NCBI GenBank assembly: GCA_036268995.1
Contig: DATATB010000068.1
Coordinates: 1 to 64,000, forward strand
Source of the DNA: DATATB01 sp036268995
GTDB taxonomy: Bacteria; Planctomycetota; Planctomycetia; Pirellulales; PNKZ01
Reading direction: 5' to 3'
Length of the DNA: 64,000 nt
Position numbers and translations under genes: made by a program
Shown: positions 7,968 to 17,072 of the stretch, piece by piece
Layout of the letters: every line of letters begins with the position of its first letter
How positions within the stretch are numbered: the first letter of the stretch is position 1
The notes under the pieces: generated by a model
The model's database searches: none
What the model saw: only the letters and a program-made list of their open reading frames with translations
What the model was told of the DNA's origin: nothing

Positions 7968-8132
7968 GGCAGGCTCGTAGTTTCGGGCTGGCAAACGACG
8001 ACTCGCGGCAGCGCTTATCATAGTCGATGCCAGCCGCGGTTGCCGGTCGAAGATTCTGCTCGCAATTGCGTTGTGTGGAAACTGGATTTAGACTCGCCTG
8101 TCTGCCCAATCCTTTCCCGCCCGGAGCGTCCC

Positions 8133-9185
8133 ATGATCCGACGCGACTTTATCCAGACCGGCCTGCGATGTGCGGCGCTGGCGGCCACGCCCATTACGAT
8201 TGCCGCAGGCAACGCTGCCGCCGCATCGAAGCCGCGCATCCCGATCGGCTTCCTGGGCGCGACGTACTCGCATGGGCCGCCCAAGATCAAGCTGGCCATG
8301 TCTTCGCCCGACTGGGAGTTCGTCGGCGTGTGCGACCCATCGGCCGCCGGCCGGCAGGCGTGCGAAAAACTCGGCGCGGCGCTGATTTCGCAAGACGAGC
8401 TGTTGCGGCGTGCCCACGTGGTGGCCGTGGAATCCGACATTCGCGACCACGCGCGGCAGGCGCTCGTCGCGCTGGGGGCTGGCAAGCACGTACACCTCGA
8501 AAAGCCGCCCGCGACGCGCTTGTCCGAGATAGAGGAGATCGTGGCGCTGGCCCGCGAGAAGCAGCTTCTGCTGCAAACCGGCTTCATGTGGCGTTACCAC
8601 CCGGGCTTTTCGGCGATCTTCGAAGCCGTGCGCCAGGGCTGGCTGGGCGACGTGTTCATGGTGCGCGGCTTCATCAGCAATCGCCTGCCGGCGGCACGTC
8701 GGCTGGAATGGGGCGAGTTTCCGGGCGGCTCGATGTTCGACTTGGGATCGCACCTGGTGGACGCCACGGTGCGGCTGCTCGGCAAGCCCACGAAGGTGAC
8801 GTCGTTTCTGCATCGAGACGGCAAGTTCAACGACTCGCTCAAGGACAACAACGTGGCCGTACTGGAATACGAGCGGGCCACGGCCGTGCTGCTGAACACG
8901 GCTCTCCAGGCCGGCGCCACTCCGCAGCGATCGTTCGAAGTGCTCGGCACCCACGGCACCGCCACGTTGCAGCCCATCGAGCCGCCGACGCTAAAAATCG
9001 AGCTGACCAAAGCAGCCGGCCCCTACAAGAAAGGCTCGCAGAATGTTCCGCTGCCCGCCTACGAGCGCTACGTGAACGACTTCGTCGACTTGGCAGCCGC
9101 CGTGCGCGGCGAGCACCCCCTGGCCGTGTCGCTCGACACGGAATTGCTCGTAGCCGAAACGCTGCTCAAAGTCAGCGACATGTGA
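8133..9185 (+). CDS. TAT-exported Gfo/Idh/MocA family oxidoreductase
   Basis: A 350-residue protein. The start MIRRDFIQTGLRCAALAATP gives a Tat-type leader. The Rossmann part shows IPIGFLGATYSHG and VGVCDP; the family signature HVHLEKPPATRL carries the EKP Lys, and FDLGSHLVDATVRLLG lies in the substrate domain with the usual GxHxxD pattern. Family members oxidise or epimerise sugars, inositols or related polyols with a tightly bound nicotinamide cofactor. Planctomycetes hold dozens of exported paralogs, probably linked to breakdown of polysaccharides. The substrate is not assigned. Confidence 0.88.
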   Translation: MIRRDFIQTGLRCAALAATPITIAAGNAAAASKPRIPIGFLGATYSHGPPKIKLAMSSPDWEFVGVCDPSAAGRQACEKLGAALISQDELLRRAHVVAVESDIRDHARQALVALGAGKHVHLEKPPATRLSEIEEIVALAREKQLLLQTGFMWRYHPGFSAIFEAVRQGWLGDVFMVRGFISNRLPAARRLEWGEFPGGSMFDLGSHLVDATVRLLGKPTKVTSFLHRDGKFNDSLKDNNVAVLEYERATAVLLNTALQAGATPQRSFEVLGTHGTATLQPIEPPTLKIELTKAAGPYKKGSQNVPLPAYERYVNDFVDLAAAVRGEHPLAVSLDTELLVAETLLKVSDM

Positions 9186-9266
9186 CGCAGGTTTACGGGC
9201 CGCGCCGTTTTGTCGCCGCCGGGGCATTTTAGCCAACACGATCGAAGCGAGCTTCGATTCGGTCGC

Positions 9267-10535
9267 TCATGAAAGCCAGCGGGTCCCGGTTTTGCTGCCG
9301 GTGAACTCTGGCAGGGATTTTACGCGATCGATTAATTGGTTCCAATCGTTTTCGCAAAAAACCCGTCGCGGAAGTGCAATGCGGAGCTTCATGTCGCCAA
9401 CGATCAAGTCCACGAGATCGCCCGTGCCGGGGGCGCGAGTCAGGCGTTTCCAGGGGTAAATGGACCGCTGGGTTGCACTGCATGCTTCCACGAACTGGTC
9501 ATGGATTCCCCACGTTCCCGGACCAGCGTCCTGAATCTGCTGCCGCAGTCGGCGTCGCTGAAGGAATGGCGCCCAGATAAAAAACGCCAGGATCGACGCG
9601 CACCCGATCGCCGCCCCACCGCAAAGAGCATGCAACCTCGGTTGCGGACTGGTGAGCAACGCGGCTAATGTCGCGCCTAGCGTCAAAACGGTTAGCAGAC
9701 ACCAGTAAGGGAAAAAAATCCTCCAACGGTCGAAAATAAGCGCGGCATCCTGCGCTCGAACCTGGTCCGCGCTACAAATGATCGCCGGTGCCGTGAAGTC
9801 AATGCCTTTCCACTCGTCGAGAAACGAAAAGGCTTTATCGTCCGCGGAGGCTGCCGTCGTTTGCGCTAGGTCACCGGTTTTGGCAACCGTTTGCAGCTTT
9901 CTTTCCGTTAATTCGCAGAACGCTTGCCACAGCACGTCATCGCGAAAGAAGCGTCGCGGAAGTACGTGCATCGCCAAGCCATTGTCAAGCACCAGGGCAA
10001 GGAGATCCGTGGATTTGCGAAGTCGAAACTTGTTCCAATCCAGCACATGTAAAGAATCCGAATCAAGCACGTAAAATCGCTCTTCCTGAAAGACGCAGGT
10101 GTGAGGCTCGAGTCCTCGGTCACGCCGGCGTGCTCGTTTTTCGCGTAGCACCAGCGCAGCGATAAATACTGTCCACGCAGCGGCGCCGCCCAGCAGCCAG
10201 AAAAGCGGTGCTTGCGCTCGTGGATCGATCCTTTGAGGGGGAGCACGACGGTTTGGGTTCTTGTCTTGAAGTAGTAGCAAGATAAAGAGCAATAGCGCAA
10301 CGACCACTACGGCGGCGACGGACCTAACGGTCTTCTCGCGCGAGCGGGCCGTGTCAGGACCACCGATCTTTCGCGCAAAGTCCACCTCGGACTGTGACAA
10401 ACCGCCGCTGGCAAGAATGCCGCTGGATAGGTCCATTGGATCGGCGCTCCAGCGCGCGCAATAATTCTCGCCGCGCAGCGTGCTAGTAGCATCGGGGATG
10501 CTCGTATTGGAATCTGGCGGGTCGAGCGGTCGCAT
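9267..10535 (-). CDS. Membrane protein with two YcxB-like halves
   Basis: A 422-residue protein with two pairs of membrane helices: AAVVVVALLLFILLLL plus LFWLLGGAAAWTVFIAALVL, and YWCLLTVLTLGATLAALL plus GGAAIGCASILAFFIWAPF. Each pair is followed by a YcxB-type beta domain: FYVLDSDSLHVLDWNKFRLRK with ending VLPRRFFRDDVLW, and a similar stretch ending ALPRRVFCENDWNQLI. The pattern suggests an internal duplication of one helix-pair plus beta-domain unit. YcxB-like proteins are of unknown function. It lies 58 bases after serA on the same strand and may be cotranscribed. A start at 10436 (MDLSSGIL) behind GGAG is an alternative. Confidence 0.7.
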   Translation of the reverse strand: MRPLDPPDSNTSIPDATSTLRGENYCARWSADPMDLSSGILASGGLSQSEVDFARKIGGPDTARSREKTVRSVAAVVVVALLLFILLLLQDKNPNRRAPPQRIDPRAQAPLFWLLGGAAAWTVFIAALVLREKRARRRDRGLEPHTCVFQEERFYVLDSDSLHVLDWNKFRLRKSTDLLALVLDNGLAMHVLPRRFFRDDVLWQAFCELTERKLQTVAKTGDLAQTTAASADDKAFSFLDEWKGIDFTAPAIICSADQVRAQDAALIFDRWRIFFPYWCLLTVLTLGATLAALLTSPQPRLHALCGGAAIGCASILAFFIWAPFLQRRRLRQQIQDAGPGTWGIHDQFVEACSATQRSIYPWKRLTRAPGTGDLVDLIVGDMKLRIALPRRVFCENDWNQLIDRVKSLPEFTGSKTGTRWLS

Positions 10536-10593
10536 TTTGGATGGAGAACCAATCGACTTTCGAAATAGCGGCCGCCGCGGTTGATGTTGCTGC

Positions 10594-12234
10594 TCAGCCG
10601 CCGCTGGGGCCTAGCAGCCAGACCGGCAATTGTCCGGCGGGCGGCAGCTCGATGACGGCTGTGCTGAGGATATCGCCATGCGCGGCCACGTCTTTCAGGG
10701 CCGCTGCGGCGGGGAGCGAGTCGAGATTCAGGACGCCGATGGCTTCGCCGCCCGGCTGATGGCTGGCGCGGCCGACGGCCATTTGAGCGATGTTCACCTT
10801 GTGGGTGCCAAAAATCGTGCCGACCCGGCCGATGATGCCGGGCACGTCGCGATGGGTGAAGATCATCAGCACGCCGTCGAGAAACGCGTCGAGCCGATAG
10901 TCGCCGAGTTGCACCAGCCGCGGCATGCTCTGGCCGAAGATCGTGCCGGCGGCCTTGTGGGTGCCGGCTTCGGTGACTAATTCGGCCGTGATGACCGAGC
11001 TGAAAGCGCCCGGGTCGGAGCGAGACTGCTCGCTGAGGGCAATGCCGCGTTCGCGCAACAGCACTTCGGCGTTGACGATGTTGATGTCTTCCTCGAGCGC
11101 GTTGGCCAGCAGCCCGGCCGCCACGGTGGCGGTGATCAGCTTCGTATCTTTCGAGGCGACTTCGCCGCGATATTGCAGGCGGCAGGCTTTGGCCGCGCTG
11201 CGGTCCATCTGGGCCAGCAGCAGGCCGAGCCGGTAGCCCAGGTCGAGGTAATCGCGGAGCGAAGCCAGCTTGGCCGGCTCGATGTTAGTCATGTTCACGG
11301 CATGGCGAACCGCGCCGGTGGTGAAGAATTCGACGAGCAGTTGGGCCCCCTCCTCCGCCACCTGCGTTTGGGCTTCCTCAGTGCTGGCACCCAAGTGCGG
11401 CGTGGCCAGCACGCCGGGCTGGCCGAACAGCGGGCTGTTGGTGCAAGGCTCAGTGGCATACACGTCCAGGGCCACGCCGCCCAGCCGTTTGCTCTTGAGG
11501 CCTTCGAGCAGGGCCGCTTCGTCGTAGATGCCGCCGCGGGCGCAGTTGATCAGCCGCACGCCGGGGCGCAGGATTTCGAGCTCCTTGAAGCTGATGAGGT
11601 TTCGCGTCTCGTTCGAGAGCGGCGTGTGTACGGTGAGATAATCGACGTGCGGCAGCAGCTCGCCGACGGTGGCAAAGCTCTCGATACCCAGCTCCGCGGC
11701 CCGTTCCTTCGAGAGAAACGGATCGTAGCCCAGCACGCGCATTTCCATGGCTTTGACGCGGGCGGCGACGGCCTGGCCGATGCGGCCCAAGCCGATGATG
11801 CCGATGGTCTTATCGGCTAGTTGCGTGCCCATGTATTTGCCGCGGTCCCAGCGGCCTTCGATCAGGCTCTGGTAGGCGGGGGCAATGTTGCGGCTCAGGG
11901 CTAGCATCATGGCGATGGTGTGTTCGGCGGTGCTCAGCGTGTTGCCGGTGGGCGTGTTCATGACGACGATGCCCAGCCGCGTGGCCGCTTCCTTGTCGAT
12001 GTTGTCGGTGCCCACGCCGGCTCGCACGATGGCCCGCAGGCGATGGTTGCCGGCCAGCGACTCGGCCGTAATCTTGACGCCGCTGCGCAGGATCGCACCA
12101 TCGGCCTCGGCCAGTGCCTGGCGAAGCCCGTCGCCGGAAAGGCCCGTGCGGACCTCGATCTCGATGCCGGGGGCACTCTTCAGAATGTTGAGGCCTTCGT
12201 CGGCCAGCTTGTCCAGGACGATAATGCGAGGCAT
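10594..12234 (-). CDS. serA: D-3-phosphoglycerate dehydrogenase, long ACT form
   Basis: A 546-residue enzyme catalysing the first step of serine synthesis, 3-phosphoglycerate to 3-phosphohydroxypyruvate with NAD. The NAD motif is GIIGLGRIGQAVA; the catalytic Arg lies in NCARGGIYDE and the catalytic His in ATPHLGAST. An intervening domain (about 315-455) and a C-terminal ACT domain (VLMIFTHRDVPGIIGRVGTIFG) make it the long, serine-inhibited form. The last 15 residues are Pro/Gly-rich. The TPR lipoprotein gene lies upstream on the same strand, 160 bases away. Confidence 0.96.
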   Translation of the reverse strand: MPRIIVLDKLADEGLNILKSAPGIEIEVRTGLSGDGLRQALAEADGAILRSGVKITAESLAGNHRLRAIVRAGVGTDNIDKEAATRLGIVVMNTPTGNTLSTAEHTIAMMLALSRNIAPAYQSLIEGRWDRGKYMGTQLADKTIGIIGLGRIGQAVAARVKAMEMRVLGYDPFLSKERAAELGIESFATVGELLPHVDYLTVHTPLSNETRNLISFKELEILRPGVRLINCARGGIYDEAALLEGLKSKRLGGVALDVYATEPCTNSPLFGQPGVLATPHLGASTEEAQTQVAEEGAQLLVEFFTTGAVRHAVNMTNIEPAKLASLRDYLDLGYRLGLLLAQMDRSAAKACRLQYRGEVASKDTKLITATVAAGLLANALEEDINIVNAEVLLRERGIALSEQSRSDPGAFSSVITAELVTEAGTHKAAGTIFGQSMPRLVQLGDYRLDAFLDGVLMIFTHRDVPGIIGRVGTIFGTHKVNIAQMAVGRASHQPGGEAIGVLNLDSLPAAAALKDVAAHGDILSTAVIELPPAGQLPVWLLGPSGG

Positions 12235-12394
12235 GGCAAAACTGATTTCTGCAAGTAGTTGGCTTGTAAGGAACTAACCCGCCCCTGCCTAAATTGCCGG
12301 GGGGCCGACGTGCGACAGAAGGGCCAGAATAGAAGTTGACCCGGAGAGGGTCAAGCCGCTGCCGAGCGATGCTCGCCCGGGTCGCAGTTGCGAA

Positions 12395-13153
12395 CTAATA
12401 CCGGGGCTGAGAGCCTGTGCCGACCATGCGCGGGCTGCCGGGAGCCGGGGGCACGGTCGAATTAGTCCCCATCGCCGTGCGGATCGAATCGGCGCGCGCC
12501 GCCAACTCGGGCTGGAAACTGTTCTGGCCAAGCGAGCGTTGGTAGTTGACCAGGGCTTGCGACTGGTTGCCGTCTTCTTCGTACAATCGGCCCAACGCGG
12601 CCGAGGCTTGGGAATCGTAGGGATTCACGCTGAGCGCTTCGAGCAACTGGGCCCGAGATGCGTCGCGCTGGCCGAACTCTTGATACAGCCGGGCCAGCTC
12701 GACCTTGGGAGCCGACGACGTCGGATTATGATTGGCCCAAATCTCGAGCAGCCGCAAGGCTTCCTGCGAGCGATGCTCTTCGACCAGCATCACGGCCAGC
12801 GCCCGGTAGCAATCGCGATGGTTTTGATCGTGATCGAGGCACTGGTTGTAATAGTTTTCGGCTTGGACGAGATCTTCCTGGCGGTGATTCAAATCGCCCA
12901 GACGATGATAGGCGGAAGCCAGGTTGTAATAGCTATTGGCGTTGTTGGGGTCGCTGGCCACGGCCTTTTGAAAGCGCTGAATGGCGGCCTGGTACTGGCC
13001 CTGCTGGAACTGCCGCACACCCTGGGCGTTCTGCACCTGCGAGGCGGCCCTGCAGCCGGCCATTCCGCTGGATACGATCGCCAGCAATCCGGCAGCCAAG
13101 GCCGCTTGAGCTGTCGATCGCAAACGCGCGGTGTTCGTCGCTGCTGGCTTCAT
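12395..13153 (-). CDS. TPR-repeat lipoprotein
   Basis: A 252-residue protein with an N-terminal leader ending in a lipobox, SGMAGC, so it should be a lipid-anchored exported protein. Five or so tetratricopeptide repeats follow from residue 42 (GQYQAAIQRFQKAVASDPNN is one full unit) to about 210. The C-terminus is a Pro/Gly/Ser-rich tail. TPR proteins scaffold complexes, in the manner of PilF or outer-membrane assembly lipoproteins; no partner gene is adjacent, so the complex is unknown. Confidence 0.82.
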   Translation of the reverse strand: MKPAATNTARLRSTAQAALAAGLLAIVSSGMAGCRAASQVQNAQGVRQFQQGQYQAAIQRFQKAVASDPNNANSYYNLASAYHRLGDLNHRQEDLVQAENYYNQCLDHDQNHRDCYRALAVMLVEEHRSQEALRLLEIWANHNPTSSAPKVELARLYQEFGQRDASRAQLLEALSVNPYDSQASAALGRLYEEDGNQSQALVNYQRSLGQNSFQPELAARADSIRTAMGTNSTVPPAPGSPRMVGTGSQPRY

Positions 13154-13389
13154 GCTCGCGTCAGATTGTGGTGCGCTCGCCCATTCAGGCGAGGTTTGCC
13201 AGACCCATGCGGCTTGATCGACGCCGCGGGCGCAGCCGAAGGTTAACCCTTTCCCTGCGCCTGAAATGCGGCGAGAGAATAGCTACGTCCACTGCCAGCC
13301 GCAAGGCCAATCACCTCTTGCGAGCCTGCCCGAGTGCCAAGGGCGCTCTCGAATGCACGCTAGCAAGCCGCGAGCGAAAACCAGCCGCT

Positions 13390-13740
13390 TTAGATGAACT
13401 GCTCGATCGTCGCGGGCTCGAGAGCCGGCGCCAGTGTGCCGGACTTCGAGTAGCCCAGGCCGCGAATCACTTCCAGGATTTCGCTGCAGGTCGGGAACAT
13501 GCGTCCGCTGGTCCGCTTGTACTGGTCCAGCGCGTTCATGAATTCGACTTCGTCGTCCGAGTAATCGCGCTCGCAGGTGGTGGGATCGATTTGGCGCCGC
13601 CGGGTTACTTTCTCGCGCCGTTCGACTTTCCGCCGTTCGGCCACGACTTCGACGTTTTCCTGCCGCCGTTCATCATCACGGCGATCTTTGGCTCGACGAT
13701 CCACAGGAACCTGCTCGTTCGATCTCTTGGCTTTTGCCAC
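13390..13740 (-). CDS. Small charged conserved protein with possible DNA-binding tail
   Basis: A 116-residue protein. The GTG at 13740 is preferred over an upstream ATG because AGAAGGGG lies 8 bases before it and the product then starts MAKAKRSNEQ. The first 65 residues are extremely Arg/Glu-rich (RRAKDRRDDERRQENVE) and probably helical or disordered. The C-terminal part (YKRTSGRMFPTCSEILEVIR, then LGYSK) resembles the start of a LexA-like winged helix-turn-helix. I take it to be a lineage-restricted nucleoid or regulatory protein; no direct evidence supports a function. The gap 13741-14007 holds an AT-rich stretch around 13860-13900 that could contain its promoter. Confidence 0.6.
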   Translation of the reverse strand: MAKAKRSNEQVPVDRRAKDRRDDERRQENVEVVAERRKVERREKVTRRRQIDPTTCERDYSDDEVEFMNALDQYKRTSGRMFPTCSEILEVIRGLGYSKSGTLAPALEPATIEQFI

Positions 13741-14007
13741 GGCAATGACCCCTTCTCTGCTGGACGCCAGGAACAAGGTTTACCTTTGAGAACCCCGAAG
13801 ACTCCGTACGCTGCGACCCGTGTCCCTCCGTGGCGAGCTAAAGATCGTCCAGTAGGCTTGGTAAAATGTAGTATTTATTAAAAATAGGCAACATAGCTTG
13901 GCGTATTGGATTGGGTGAGCAATTCGCACGGCGTAAAAAGGCCGGATGTGCGGGTTATAGCGGCTCCGGACGGCCGGCTACGGCCCGATCGATGACTAGA
14001 GAGGCCG

Positions 14008-14766
14008 TTAACAGCCGTCAAAGCCGGGGTTTGGAGCTTCGCACCGCAGAATCTCGCGCTTCCAATCGGGCTCATGAATGGGCCAAGCTCGGACCCGCAA
14101 AAGTTCACCCATTTTTGTTACTGTCTTGCCCGATTGGTGCGCCGCAAGCTGGCATTCGCGTTCCAGGAATGTGGGCGGCGGAGGACGGCCCGGCCGGTTT
14201 GCCCAGCGGCAGGTAAGCCGGCCGTGGTCGTAGATACTGATGCAAGCCGCTGGCTCGAAGTCGAGCATGCGCCGGGCAATCAGCTCGTTGCTGGCTGTAA
14301 CAAATGCCTCTTTTAGGTTAGGGAGCGCCCAGTCGCAGGTGCGGCTGATGGCCGAAAACCAGTGTGTCGGCAGCAGCAGCCGGCTGGCCAGGTAGTTGGC
14401 GATCGCCTCGCGCGCCGCCGGGGGCGCGTCGATCGGGTCGACCGCCAACCGCGCGAAGACTTCGTGCGCAAGATGCTCGCCCAGCTCGTGAGCTACGGCC
14501 CATTGGCGACGTTCGGGGCGCGGATCGGACCGAATGAGGATCGACGGGGCATCGCGGGCCGTATGCCGCTTGCCCGGCTGGCCTGCCAGGCGAACATAGC
14601 GTGCCCGGCCGCTCTGGCCATCGTCGCGTGCCACCAGCACGCCGATGGCATCCGCCACGCGGAATGCATCAACGGGCGGCCCATCCATCTCGCCGGCAGC
14701 CAGCAGCCCCAGGACCACTTCGTCGAGTGCGGCCGCCAATTGTGTCGGAGGGATGTCGGGCAGCAT
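14008..14766 (-). CDS. ImmA/IrrE-type zinc metallopeptidase
   Basis: A 252-residue protein with the zinc motif HELGEH in RRQWAVAHELGEH and a downstream REAIANYLASRLLLP segment supplying the third ligand region, typical of ImmA/IrrE peptidases. Relatives cleave DNA-bound repressors to switch on mobile elements or stress responses. The start MLPDIPPTQLAAALDEV is chosen because upstream sequence overlaps the divergent apgM promoter zone. Unlike most family members, no XRE-type repressor gene is next to it; the nearest XRE gene is the HigA-like one at 16294-16620, across apgM. The substrate is therefore unknown. Confidence 0.78.
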   Translation of the reverse strand: MLPDIPPTQLAAALDEVVLGLLAAGEMDGPPVDAFRVADAIGVLVARDDGQSGRARYVRLAGQPGKRHTARDAPSILIRSDPRPERRQWAVAHELGEHLAHEVFARLAVDPIDAPPAAREAIANYLASRLLLPTHWFSAISRTCDWALPNLKEAFVTASNELIARRMLDFEPAACISIYDHGRLTCRWANRPGRPPPPTFLERECQLAAHQSGKTVTKMGELLRVRAWPIHEPDWKREILRCEAPNPGFDGC

Positions 14767-14996
14767 CGTCGGACCCCAAAAAAGGGCGAGTGCTAGCATT
14801 AGTGTACGCGTGTACATATTAGCAGGCGGATGGCCCATTTCCAGCGGCCAAATTTTCGACCGGCCTACGTTGATCCCACGGCGCGGCGAGGGGCCACTTG
14901 TGTCGCCCGGCTTTTTTGCTACCAACAGACTTTGCGAATGACGGAAGCCACTTGGAACTGCCACCCGAATCCCCGACAGCGAGCGAACCCACGCAC

Positions 14997-16202
14997 ATGG
15001 ACATGCACGATTTGACACGCAGCCTCAAGCAGCCCAGTGACTCGAAGATCGTGATGCTCGTGGCCGACGGCTTGGGCGGCTGCCCGATGGAACCCGGCGG
15101 GCTCACCGAGCTGGAGCAGGCCCAAACGCCGAATCTCGACGCCCTGGCGCGGCGCTCGGTTTTGGGAGGCAGCATTCCGGTCAAGCCGGGCATTACGCCC
15201 GGCAGTGGGCCGGGGCATCTGGGGCTGTTTGGCTACGATCCGCTCGAGTACATCATTGGCCGCGGTGCGCTCGAGGCCACGGGCATTGGTTTCGAGCTGG
15301 GGCCGCAAGACGTGGCGATTCGCGGCAACTTTTGCACGCTTGATGCCGAGGGCAAGATCAGCGATCGCCGGGCCGGACGCATCAGTTCTGAAGAGAGCGC
15401 GCCGCTGGCAGTGCGGCTGCGTGACGTGCGGATCGCCGGCGTCGAGGTGTTCGTGGAACCGGTCAAGGAGCATCGCTTTGTGGTCGTGCTGCGCGGTGCC
15501 GGCCTGGAAGGCAACGTCCACGACACCGATCCGCAAGTGACTGGCGTACCGCCGCTGGCGCCCAAGGCCGGCGACGACGGCAGCCGCCGCACGGTCGAAG
15601 TGGCCGCCGAATTTGTGCGGCAGGGCTGCAAGCTGCTGGCCGGAGAAAAAAAGGCCAACGGCCTGACGCTGCGTGGCTTTTCGGGCAAGCCCAAGCTGCC
15701 CAGCTATGACGACGTGTACGGCCTGCGGGCTGCCGCCATCGCGGTTTATCCAATGTACAAAGGGCTGGCCCGGCTGGTGGGCATGACCATCGTGGGCCAG
15801 GCCCAGACGATCGACGAACAAATCGGCGTGCTGGAAAGCGAGTGGAAGAACTACGACTTCTTCTTCATCCACTTCAAATACACCGACAGCACGGGCGAAG
15901 ACGGCAACTTTGCGGCCAAGGTGAAACGCATCGAGGAGCTGGATGGCGTGCTGCCGCGGATCCTCACGCTGGATCCCACCGTGCTGGTCGTGACCGGGGA
16001 TCACAGCACGCCCAGCCTGCTGCGCAGCCACAGTTGGCATCCGGTGCCCACGCTGTTGCACTCGCGCGTTTGCCGGCCCGATCATTCGTCGGGCTTCACC
16101 GAGCGCGAAGCCACGCGTGGCGGCCTGGGCCTGTTCGAAGCCAAGTACCTCATGCCGCTAGTGCTGGCCAACGCCGGGCGCTTGGGCAAATTCGGAGCGT
16201 GA
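14997..16202 (+). CDS. apgM: Cofactor-independent phosphoglycerate mutase, archaeal type
   Basis: A 401-residue enzyme of the alkaline-phosphatase superfamily that interconverts 3- and 2-phosphoglycerate. Motifs include IVMLVADGLGG (metal Asp), the long TPGSGPGHLGLFGYDP stretch with the nucleophile-region Ser, and VVTGDHSTPSLLRSHSWHP near the C-terminus with metal-binding Asp and His. The length fits the archaeal aPGAM family (COG3635) and not the 510-residue GpmI. The ATG at 14997 is followed two codons later by another ATG at 15003; either may be used. Its promoter zone is shared with the divergent ImmA/IrrE-type gene. Confidence 0.92.
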   Translation: MDMHDLTRSLKQPSDSKIVMLVADGLGGCPMEPGGLTELEQAQTPNLDALARRSVLGGSIPVKPGITPGSGPGHLGLFGYDPLEYIIGRGALEATGIGFELGPQDVAIRGNFCTLDAEGKISDRRAGRISSEESAPLAVRLRDVRIAGVEVFVEPVKEHRFVVVLRGAGLEGNVHDTDPQVTGVPPLAPKAGDDGSRRTVEVAAEFVRQGCKLLAGEKKANGLTLRGFSGKPKLPSYDDVYGLRAAAIAVYPMYKGLARLVGMTIVGQAQTIDEQIGVLESEWKNYDFFFIHFKYTDSTGEDGNFAAKVKRIEELDGVLPRILTLDPTVLVVTGDHSTPSLLRSHSWHPVPTLLHSRVCRPDHSSGFTEREATRGGLGLFEAKYLMPLVLANAGRLGKFGA

Positions 16203-16293
16203 AGGCCCGTTTCGCAGATTGCCCGACTGGGCAGACGCGAGGCCGCCCGTACCGTTCGCGGTGACCGAGGATTATTCAATCCACCCGTGGCGG

Positions 16294-16620
16294 CTAGCTG
16301 GCCATGACCTTGACGCGTCCCTGCGCCCGGGCGCGCGGGCGTGAGACGGTGATTTGCACGTCGCAGCCAAAAGCGTTCAGAAAACGGAACAGCCGGTCAG
16401 TAGAGAAGCCATCGAGGCGCCCGTTGAGCAAGGCCGATACCTTCGGCTGATTGATGCCGAGCAGTTTGCCGGCATCCGCCTGGGTTAATCGGCGGTGCTT
16501 GATGATCTTGAAGATGCGCACGGCCAATTCAGACTTCGCCAGATACTCATCGGCATCCGGCAGCTTGAGATCAGCGAACACATTGCCGCTGCTGGCATGC
16601 ACCGTGGTCTTCCTGGTCAT
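16294..16620 (-). CDS. higA: XRE-family antitoxin, HigA type
   Basis: A 108-residue protein with a helix-turn-helix of the XRE family (RRLTQADAGKLLGINQPKVS), followed by LLNGRLDGFSTDRLFRFLNA, typical of small HigA/Xre antitoxins paired with Gp49-like toxins. It binds and neutralises the toxin and represses the operon. Its start overlaps the toxin stop by 4 bases, giving the toxin-first order that defines HigBA systems. The likely binding site is the palindrome at 17014-17029. Confidence 0.85.
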   Translation of the reverse strand: MTRKTTVHASSGNVFADLKLPDADEYLAKSELAVRIFKIIKHRRLTQADAGKLLGINQPKVSALLNGRLDGFSTDRLFRFLNAFGCDVQITVSRPRARAQGRVKVMAS

Positions 16621-17006
16621 GCGTGTTCGCTCCCATAGATCCGACGGTAATGTTCCGCCGCGGTCTTGAACCGTTGCTGTATCAGATCGATTTCAGGTTT
16701 GGGCGTGGAACCGCCACGCTTGGATTTCTTCTGAAACGCGTGCAGAACGTATACGGCGTCGGCAAATTTCACGGTGTAAACAGCTCGATACGTGTTGCCA
16801 TCAAAATTTTCAACCAACTCTAAAACGCTCGCGCCACCGAATCCATGCAGTGGTTTCGCGTTGGCAGGCGTTTCGCCAGTCTGTACCAAGTGCAGGCAAT
16901 GGCCCATCGCTTTACGCACGGGAACCGGAAAATCGCAAAGGTCGGACTTCGAAGAACCGACCCACTCGAGCGGTCTTGGCGCCGGTTTTTCAAGTTCACG
17001 TGGCAC
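16617..17006 (-). CDS. higB: RelE/ParE-superfamily toxin, phage Gp49-like (HigB type)
   Basis: A 129-residue protein. Signature segments are LEWVGSSKSDL, PVRKAMGHCLHLVQTG, KPLHGFGGASVLELVE, the conserved TYRAVYTVKFADAVYVLHAF and QKKSKRG, which together identify the Gp49/HigB-like RelE superfamily of ribosome-dependent mRNA interferases. The GTG at 17006 is chosen because an ATG further upstream (17039) would overlap the promoter -35 box. The predicted transcript begins at or within a few bases of this GTG, so the message may be leaderless. It forms a coupled pair with the antitoxin gene downstream. Confidence 0.85.
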   Translation of the reverse strand: MPRELEKPAPRPLEWVGSSKSDLCDFPVPVRKAMGHCLHLVQTGETPANAKPLHGFGGASVLELVENFDGNTYRAVYTVKFADAVYVLHAFQKKSKRGGSTPKPEIDLIQQRFKTAAEHYRRIYGSEHA

Positions 17007-17010
17007 TGCG

Positions 17011-17039
17011 AGTATCCCATATTTGGGATGGAATGTCAA
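17011..17039 (-). promoter_or_regulatory. Promoter of the HigBA-type operon
   Basis: On the minus strand TTGACA (17034-17039) and GATACT (17011-17016) are separated by 17 bases, close to the sigma70 consensus. Only four bases lie between the -10 box and the GTG start of the toxin. Confidence 0.75.
17014..17029. promoter_or_regulatory. Palindromic operator candidate for the antitoxin
   Basis: ATCCCA and TGGGAT flank a 4-base centre. The site covers the -10 box and the end of the spacer of the operon promoter, where binding of the antitoxin would block RNA polymerase, as expected for HigA autoregulation. Confidence 0.65.
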
Positions 17040-17072
17040 GCCGAGCTTCCGGCTTTTGCCAATAAGCCGCGT

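Noticed and set aside
7155..8132. N-terminal extension of the Gfo/Idh gene by more than 300 codons
   Set aside because: It overlaps the whole amidohydrolase gene in antisense; the start at 8133 gives a proper Tat leader.
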